Positions 58,815 to 64,000 of a DNA stretch of 64,000 bases are shown piece by piece. The notes beneath the pieces were generated by a model. That model saw only the letters and a list, made by a program, of their open reading frames with translations. It was not told where the DNA came from and did no database searches. Source of the DNA: Halobellus limi. GTDB taxonomy: Archaea; Halobacteriota; Halobacteria; Halobacteriales; Haloferacaceae. Position numbers and translations under genes: made by a program. Each line of letters starts with the position of its first letter. The first letter of the stretch is position 1. The DNA lies in assembly GCF_004799685.1 (NCBI RefSeq), contig NZ_CP031311.1, positions 2,411,355 to 2,475,354 on the forward strand, given 5' to 3'.

Positions 58815-60155
58815 TCACGCCGATCCGTGGCCGTCGTCCGATCCGTGGCCGTCGTCGAGGAGGTGACAGGCCGCCTCGTGCTCGGCCGAGATCGACCGCT
58901 TCGTCGGCGTCGAGCGCTCGCAGACGGTCCCGAACTCCGACGCCAGCAACGACGCGGCCGCCTCGCACTCTCCCGACGCGAGCCGAGCGAGCGCGCGGTC
59001 CAGTACCGCGTCCGCCTCGGGGTCGGAGAGGCGGTCCGGAAGCCCGAACTCCCGCCGAAGCGCAGCTCGAACGGCCTCGTCGGGAACGGCGTCCGAACGT
59101 TCCTCGTTCGGGGGGCTGTCCGCATCGTCCCCGACGCCGGCCGCGACGCGCGCTCGAACCGCGTCGACGTCGACGGCCGAGTCGTCGCCGGAGAGCCGCG
59201 TTCGGAGCCGGTGGATCCGCCGCCAGACGTCCTCGTCGAAATCGTACGACGCCGGCTGGACGACCGCGGGACACCGCGTGTGGAACCGACAGCCGGACGG
59301 CGGATCCGCTGCGTCGGGGACGTCGCCGACCAAGTCGACAGACGGCCGCGAGACCGTCGGATCGGGGACCGGAACCGAGGCCAGGAGGGCCCGCGTGTAG
59401 GGATGCTGCGGGTCGTCGAACACCGCGTCGACGGGACCCGATTCGACGACCTCGCCGAGGTACATCACCGCGACGCGGTCGCAGACATCCCGGACCACGC
59501 GCAGGTCGTGGCTGATGAGGAGCACACCGAGACCGAGTTCGGCCCGGAGGCCGTCCAGGAGGTCGAGCACGTCGGCCTGGGTGGGCGTATCCAGCGCGGA
59601 GACCGGTTCGTCGGCGACCAGCAGGTCGGGATCGACGATCAGCGCGCGGGCCAGGGCCGCCCGCTGTTTCTCCCCGCCGGAGAGTTCGTGTGGGTACCGG
59701 TCGGCGGCGTCGGGCGAGAGACCGACGCGTTCGAGCGTCCCCTCGACGAGCCGGCGGCGTCGGTCCCGATCGGTCATCCCGTGGACGTCGAGCGGTTCGG
59801 CGACCGACTGGCCGATCGACCGTCGCGGGTCGAAGCTCGACGCCGGGTCCTGGAGGATCAACTGCGCCCGTCTGCGGAAGCGCTTCAGCCGCTCCCGGTC
59901 GTAGCCCGTGACGTCCTCGCCGTCGAACCGGACCGTCCCCCCGGTCGGCTCCTCGATCCGGAGCATCGTGCGGGCCGCGGTCGACTTCCCGCAGCCCGAC
60001 TCGCCGACGAGGCCCACCGCCTCGCCGCGGCCGACGGTGAGGTCGATCCCGTCGACCGCACGCACGCGGCCGACCTCGCGGTTCCAGACCCCCTCGGTGA
60101 CGGGGTAGTGTTTCGCGAGGTCGCGGACGTCGAGGAGCGGCGTCTCGGCGGTCAT
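58815..60155 (-). CDS. dppF: Peptide ABC transporter ATP-binding protein (DppF type)
   Basis: 446 residues. Walker [10 protein letters not shown] (about 52-60), Q-loop [11 protein letters not shown], signature LSGGEKQR, Walker [13 protein letters not shown] and H-loop ISHDLRVV are complete. The C-terminal oligopeptide extension has [10 protein letters not shown] (about 290-299). The usual terminal His-Ala-Cys segment (EHEAACHLL) comes only after an added 120-residue acidic insertion, making the protein longer than the usual 320-350. It powers uptake with DppD. Its start overlaps the dppD stop (ATGA). Confidence 0.93.
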   Translation of the reverse strand: MTAETPLLDVRDLAKHYPVTEGVWNREVGRVRAVDGIDLTVGRGEAVGLVGESGCGKSTAARTMLRIEEPTGGTVRFDGEDVTGYDRERLKRFRRRAQLILQDPASSFDPRRSIGQSVAEPLDVHGMTDRDRRRRLVEGTLERVGLSPDAADRYPHELSGGEKQRAALARALIVDPDLLVADEPVSALDTPTQADVLDLLDGLRAELGLGVLLISHDLRVVRDVCDRVAVMYLGEVVESGPVDAVFDDPQHPYTRALLASVPVPDPTVSRPSVDLVGDVPDAADPPSGCRFHTRCPAVVQPASYDFDEDVWRRIHRLRTRLSGDDSAVDVDAVRARVAAGVGDDADSPPNEERSDAVPDEAVRAALRREFGLPDRLSDPEADAVLDRALARLASGECEAAASLLASEFGTVCERSTPTKRSISAEHEAACHLLDDGHGSDDGHGSA

Positions 60156-61069
60156 CCGTCCTCGCCCTCCCGGTCGGTCGTCCCGGTGCGGTCCCAGCCG
60201 GGAACCGAATCGAGGAGCCGTCGCGTGTACGGGTGCGAGGGACGCTCGAATATCTTCGAGACGTCGCCGCGTTCGACCGCGTCGCCGTCGCGGAGGACGA
60301 CCACGCGGTCCGCCACCTCGGCGACGACGCCGAGATCGTGGGTCACGAGGAGAACCGCCACCCCGAGTTCGGATCGAATCCCGTCGAGGAGCCCGAGCAC
60401 CTGCGACTGGATCGTGACGTCGAGCGCCGTCGTCGGCTCGTCGGCGATGATGAGGTCGGGATCGCCCGCGAGCGCCATCGCGATCGCGACCCGCTGCTGC
60501 TGACCGCCGGAGAGCTCGTGCGGGTGGTCGTCGAGCCGACCGGCGGGGTTCGGCATCCCGACCCGGTCCAGCAGGTCGACTGCGCGGGCTCTCGCCTCGG
60601 CCTTCGTGAGGTCCGAGTGCAGTCGGACCGCCTCGATCAGTTGCCAGCCGACGGTGTAGACGGGGTTGAGCGACCCCTGCGGATGCTGGAACACGTGGGC
60701 GATCCGCCCGCCGCGGACCTCCCGGAGTTCCGACGTCGACAGCGACAGGAGGTCGATACCGTCGAACCGCACGGTGCCGCCGGCGATCTCTCCGGGCGGT
60801 TCCCGGATCAGCCGCGTGATCGACTCGCTCGCGACGGTCTTTCCGCTCCCGGACTCGCCGACGAGACAGACCGTCTCGCCGCGGGCGACCTCGAAGGAGA
60901 CGCCGTCGACGGCGCGGGTCGTTCCGGCGTCGGTGTGGAACCGCGTCTGGAGGTTCTCGACGCTGAGAAGCGGCTCGGAAGCGTTTTCGGAATCCGGTGG
61001 CCCGTTCGCGTCTTCGGGGGCCGGTGACCCGTCGGGGGTCCCAGCGCCCGGTTCATCGGTGTCTCCCAT
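60152..61069 (-). CDS. dppD: Peptide ABC transporter ATP-binding protein (DppD type)
   Basis: 305 residues from ATG 61069. Walker A GESGSGKT (about 75-82), Q-loop [12 protein letters not shown], signature LSGGQQQR, Walker [13 protein letters not shown] and switch THDLGVV are intact. An acidic 30-residue leader precedes the domain. It pairs with DppF at the cytoplasmic face of the permease. The permease stop lies 3 bp before its ATG. Confidence 0.94.
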   Translation of the reverse strand: MGDTDEPGAGTPDGSPAPEDANGPPDSENASEPLLSVENLQTRFHTDAGTTRAVDGVSFEVARGETVCLVGESGSGKTVASESITRLIREPPGEIAGGTVRFDGIDLLSLSTSELREVRGGRIAHVFQHPQGSLNPVYTVGWQLIEAVRLHSDLTKAEARARAVDLLDRVGMPNPAGRLDDHPHELSGGQQQRVAIAMALAGDPDLIIADEPTTALDVTIQSQVLGLLDGIRSELGVAVLLVTHDLGVVAEVADRVVVLRDGDAVERGDVSKIFERPSHPYTRRLLDSVPGWDRTGTTDREGEDG

Positions 61070-61072
61070 CAA

Positions 61073-62398
61073 TCACACCTCCTGTCGCGGGTCGAGCGCG
61101 TCTCTGAGTGCGTCGCCGAGGAAGTTGAACGCCAGGATCGTCGCGAAGAGGAACAGCCCGGGGACCGTCGAGACCCACCACGCGGTCCCGAGGTCGCCGC
61201 GACCCGCCGCGATGGTCTGCCCCCAGGAGGGGAGCGTCACGTCGCCGAGGCCGATGAACGACAGCGCCGCCTCCGAGAGGACGAGAAACGGGATGTTCAG
61301 CGTCGCCGCGGTGACGATCGAGTTCGACACGTTCGGGACGACGTGCCGGCGGACGACCGAAAGCGTCGAGGCCCCCGAGATGCGCGCGGCCTCGACGTAG
61401 CCCTCCTGCCGTCGCTGGAGCGCCTCGCTGCGGACGATCCGCGCGATGCCGCCCCAGCCGGTCACCCCGAAGATGACGATCAGCGCGAACAGGCTGCCGC
61501 CGTAGAGGTAGGCCAAGAAGAGAAACAGGAAGAACGTCGGGAACGTCTGCTGGACGTCGACGTAGCGCATCAGGGCCTCGTCGACCCACCCGCCGGCGTA
61601 GGCGGCCGTCGTGCCCACCGCCGTCGCGATCGAGACCGAGATCAGCGTCGCGATCAGCCCGACCTGCATACTGACGCGCATCCCGTAGATCGCGAGCGTC
61701 AGGAGTCCCCGGCCGTTTCCGGTCGTCCCGAGGGGGTACTCCCAGGTGCCCCGACACCGACCGTCGACGACGGGGCCGACGCACTCGGTGGGAACCGAGG
61801 CGTCGACGCTCAGGAAGACCGGCGGCTGGTACGCGGCGGCGACGTCGAGCGTCGGCTGTTCGAGGAACGCCGTGCCCGCCGTGCCGAGGAGGAGGATCGC
61901 GAGCAGGTACCAGAGGCTCAGGACGGCGGGCGTGTGCCGTCGGAAGCGCCGCCAGTAGTGGGCGGTCAGCCGCCGGTTCCGCGCCAGCGGTGTGAGAGAG
62001 AGGCCGAGAGCGAGGAGCGTCGCGACGAACAGCCAGTCGACGGCCGTCACGTCCCAGACGACGGCGGCGTCGGTCGCGCGCCACGGGAGGCCGACGCCGA
62101 ACGCGACCGTCGGGTCGTCGCCGGCGACGACGAGGTCGTACGCGAGCGCGAGCGCGTAGAGGCCGGCTGCGACGACTGCGGCGAGTCGCGTTCGCGTGAG
62201 ACCGCCCTCGGCCTCGTCGATCGCGTCCCAGTCGACGTCCTCGAAGCGTTCCCGTTCCGAATCATCGCCCTCTTCGTCCCGTGCCGGGTCGTCGCCCCCG
62301 AAGCGTACCCGTTCGCCGCCAGAACCGTCGGAGTCGCCGTCTTCGTCGACCTCGACGCCGTCGTCGGGCCCGCCGTCGAGACCGTCGCGCTCCCACAT
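61073..62398 (-). CDS. dppC: Peptide ABC transporter permease (DppC type)
   Basis: 441 residues. After a long acidic N-terminal extension (about 1-65) and two extra hydrophobic helices, the BPD_transp_1 core has helices from about 150. The EAA-type loop YVEAARISGASTLSVVRRHVVPN (about 336-358) contacts the ATPases. The extra N-terminal domain is larger than in bacterial DppC (about 300). The start (62398) overlaps the dppB stop (TGATG). Confidence 0.92.
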   Translation of the reverse strand: MWERDGLDGGPDDGVEVDEDGDSDGSGGERVRFGGDDPARDEEGDDSERERFEDVDWDAIDEAEGGLTRTRLAAVVAAGLYALALAYDLVVAGDDPTVAFGVGLPWRATDAAVVWDVTAVDWLFVATLLALGLSLTPLARNRRLTAHYWRRFRRHTPAVLSLWYLLAILLLGTAGTAFLEQPTLDVAAAYQPPVFLSVDASVPTECVGPVVDGRCRGTWEYPLGTTGNGRGLLTLAIYGMRVSMQVGLIATLISVSIATAVGTTAAYAGGWVDEALMRYVDVQQTFPTFFLFLFLAYLYGGSLFALIVIFGVTGWGGIARIVRSEALQRRQEGYVEAARISGASTLSVVRRHVVPNVSNSIVTAATLNIPFLVLSEAALSFIGLGDVTLPSWGQTIAAGRGDLGTAWWVSTVPGLFLFATILAFNFLGDALRDALDPRQEV

Positions 62399-63381
62399 CA
62401 GCGATCACCGTACTCGATCCGCGGATCGAGGACCGCGTACGCGAGGTCCTGCAGGAGGTTTCCGATCACCGCGACGAACGCCGGAAGGAGCGTCGTTCCG
62501 AGCACGAGGGCGGTGTCCTGGCGGCGGATGGCTTCGAGGCTGAGTCGGCCGAGGCCGGGGATGCCGAAGACGACCTCCACGAGGTAGGACGCCGAGAGGA
62601 TCACGCCGAGGAGGTCGCCGACGAGGATCGTCGACAGCGGGACGAGCGTCGGCCGGAGGACGTGTCGCGTGAGGATCCGCCACTCGCTCGCGCCCTTCGC
62701 CCGCGCGGTCTTGACGAACGCCGCGCGGACGTACTCCAGCGCCTCGGCGCGGGCGTAGCGCATCGTCCCCGCGATCGCGCTCGTCGCGAGGACGAACACC
62801 GGGAGCGCCAGTTGCCGGGCGTTCGCGAGCGAAAACGTTCGCGTCCGGGCCAACTCCGCGTCGAAGAGGACGGGAACCCAGCCGAGATGGACCGCGAAGA
62901 CCAAGAGCAGGACGATCCCGAACCAGAAGTTCGGGACGCTGATCCCGAAGAACGCGACGAACGTGGCCGCGTAGTCGGTCTTGGTGTACTGGTTGAACGC
63001 CGAGTACAGGCCGATCGCGATCCCGAGCGTCGTCGAGGCGAGGACCGCGGGGACGGTGTACATAAGCGAGTACGGGAGCGCCGTCAGGATCGCCTCGGTC
63101 ACGGGCTGAGAGCGGGTGTCCGACCACCCCCAGTCGCCGGTCGCGAGGTTCGCGAGGTAGTCGAGATAGCGCGCCCACAGCGGTCCGTCCAGCCCTCGTC
63201 GTCGGGCGTACGCCTCCGCGGCGGCCTCGGCGCTCCCCCCGCTCGCGGCGGCTCGAAACTGCACGCGCGCCAGTTGCGAGTCGGGTGCGAGATCGAGGAG
63301 GACGAACGTGACCGTCAGGATGAGGCCGGCGACGACGCCGGCCCACGCGATCCGGCGCGCGGTGTATCGTTTCAGTCCCAT
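62398..63381 (-). CDS. dppB: Peptide ABC transporter permease (DppB type)
   Basis: 327 residues with six membrane helices. MGLKRYTARRIAWAGVVAGLILTVTFVLLDLAP opens like DppB. A proline-rich FGISVPNFWFGIVLLLVF helix and the EAA-type loop YVRAAFVKTARAKGASEWRILTRHVLRPTL (about 224-253) complete the family pattern. It starts 38 bp after the binding-protein stop and is overlapped by dppC. Confidence 0.94.
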   Translation of the reverse strand: MGLKRYTARRIAWAGVVAGLILTVTFVLLDLAPDSQLARVQFRAAASGGSAEAAAEAYARRRGLDGPLWARYLDYLANLATGDWGWSDTRSQPVTEAILTALPYSLMYTVPAVLASTTLGIAIGLYSAFNQYTKTDYAATFVAFFGISVPNFWFGIVLLLVFAVHLGWVPVLFDAELARTRTFSLANARQLALPVFVLATSAIAGTMRYARAEALEYVRAAFVKTARAKGASEWRILTRHVLRPTLVPLSTILVGDLLGVILSASYLVEVVFGIPGLGRLSLEAIRRQDTALVLGTTLLPAFVAVIGNLLQDLAYAVLDPRIEYGDR

Positions 63382-63419
63382 CTGTGGTTCGCTCCGATGG
63401 ATCTCCTCCCGGAGTCAGT

Positions 63420-64000
63420 TCACGTCGAATCCAGCCGCCACGTGTTCCGGTCCCACGTGTGGCCGAAGACCTCTTCGGGGCCCTCGACGGCGCTGTCGTA
63501 GCCCACGATCTCGACGCCCATATTGAGGAAGTTGAACGGCTGTTCCGCCGAGAGCGCGCCGAAGATCTCCTCGAACGTCTCCCGGCGCGCGTCCGCCTCG
63601 ACGGTCCCCGTGGCCGTCTCGAACAGCGAGGCGAAGTCCGTCTCGGGGACGTAGCCGTAGAAGTTGATGCCGCCGCGCTCGACGGTGAACCCCCGGATCG
63701 CGGAGGGCGTCCGCGGGTAGGTGTTGAACGTGATCCCGAGCACGAGGTCCCACGGCCGCTGGCTCACCGAGCCGTCGCGTGGACCGCCGTTGTACGGACC
63801 GGCCTCCCACGGCGGTTCGCCGTCGCCCTGCCAGCCGTTGTAGAGGTGCTGTTCGACCAGCGTCCCGTACTGCTTGCCGGACAGTTCGACGTCGAGGCCG
63901 ATCGCGTCGTACTCCCGGGCGACGATCTGGGCGGTCGTCTCCACCGCTTGGGACCCCTGCGCGAAGACCAGGTCCAGCGTGACCTGCTCGCCTTCCTCGT
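63420..64000 (-). CDS. dppA: Peptide ABC transporter solute-binding protein, C-terminal part
   Basis: About 192 residues of the C-terminus visible; the gene continues beyond the right edge. VTLDLVFAQG...TTAQIVAREYDAIGLDVELSGKQYGTLVEQHLYNGWQGD and DLVLGITFNTYPRTP are typical of the SBP_bac_5 family, ending GHTWDRNTWRLDST. It binds peptides or similar substrates outside the cell. As first gene of the minus-strand operon A-B-C-D-F its promoter is outside the window. Substrate specificity cannot be told from this part. Confidence 0.9.
   Translation of the reverse strand, partial: EEGEQVTLDLVFAQGSQAVETTAQIVAREYDAIGLDVELSGKQYGTLVEQHLYNGWQGDGEPPWEAGPYNGGPRDGSVSQRPWDLVLGITFNTYPRTPSAIRGFTVERGGINFYGYVPETDFASLFETATGTVEADARRETFEEIFGALSAEQPFNFLNMGVEIVGYDSAVEGPEEVFGHTWDRNTWRLDST

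Overview
The window is chromosomal DNA of a halophilic archaeon (class Halobacteria). The evidence is very high G+C coding sequence, strongly acidic proteins, and TATA boxes placed 25-30 nt before start codons, which is typical of leaderless archaeal mRNAs. The family set also fits: archaeal AdoMet synthetase, thermosome, membrane-anchored LonB, Dph2 and Dph6, a fused CoxA-CoxC oxidase subunit and a BGTF-type surface protein. The genus cannot be fixed from the sequence. Gene order around thermosome, SAM hydrolase, nadM, lonB and trpCBA resembles what I recall of Haloferax-type genomes.

Layout. 1-9140: the start of an RNase P subunit gene, a tandem-USP stress protein, two GT4 glycosyltransferases, a PRC-barrel protein, small conserved haloarchaeal proteins, a thiI-mat pair and a CYTH-domain protein. 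9238-14142: a plus-strand respiratory oxidase cluster (accessory membrane protein, CoxB, fused CoxAC, CoxD, two small membrane proteins). 14165-16946: a minus-strand cluster of one zinc-finger membrane protein and three polytopic membrane proteins converging on it. 17112-27765: an SlyD-type prolyl isomerase, a MinD-like ATPase with a degenerate KaiC-like partner, a YlbF-family protein, dph2, a YkgJ-type Cys-cluster protein, an MBL hydrolase, an HTH regulator, a methyltransferase, a GT2 enzyme and an amidohydrolase.

28056-40925: thermosome, SAM hydrolase, nadM, lonB with a CPBP protease, an alkyltransferase-like protein lacking the reactive Cys, trpCBA followed by the archaeal aroA' aldolase, an Hsp20 protein and a NudL-type Nudix hydrolase. 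41032-49799: a glucosyl-3-phosphoglycerate synthase (compatible-solute synthesis), an MFS transporter, an aldo/keto reductase, a DHH phosphoesterase, an epimerase, and a ferritin-like gene with a DtxR/SirR regulator. Then come tRNA-Gln(UUG), a 1031-residue surface protein with a strikingly AT-rich internal block, an HD-domain protein, dph6, a cupin, a sugar nucleotidyltransferase and a regulator. From 58815 to the window end a minus-strand Dpp-type peptide ABC operon (A-B-C-D-F) runs off the edge.

The strongest unexplained signals are these. (1) Short imperfect tandem repeats, each of a different sequence, recur at the 3' ends of genes. (2) An 80-bp nested palindrome lies between divergent genes at 57377-57456. 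(3) Tiny leader ORFs at leaderless positions overlap real starts at 35593, 48489 and 53708. (4) The surface protein carries an AT-rich block. (5) An MGMT-like protein has Asp in place of the acceptor Cys. No mobile-element gene, CRISPR array or rRNA gene was seen.
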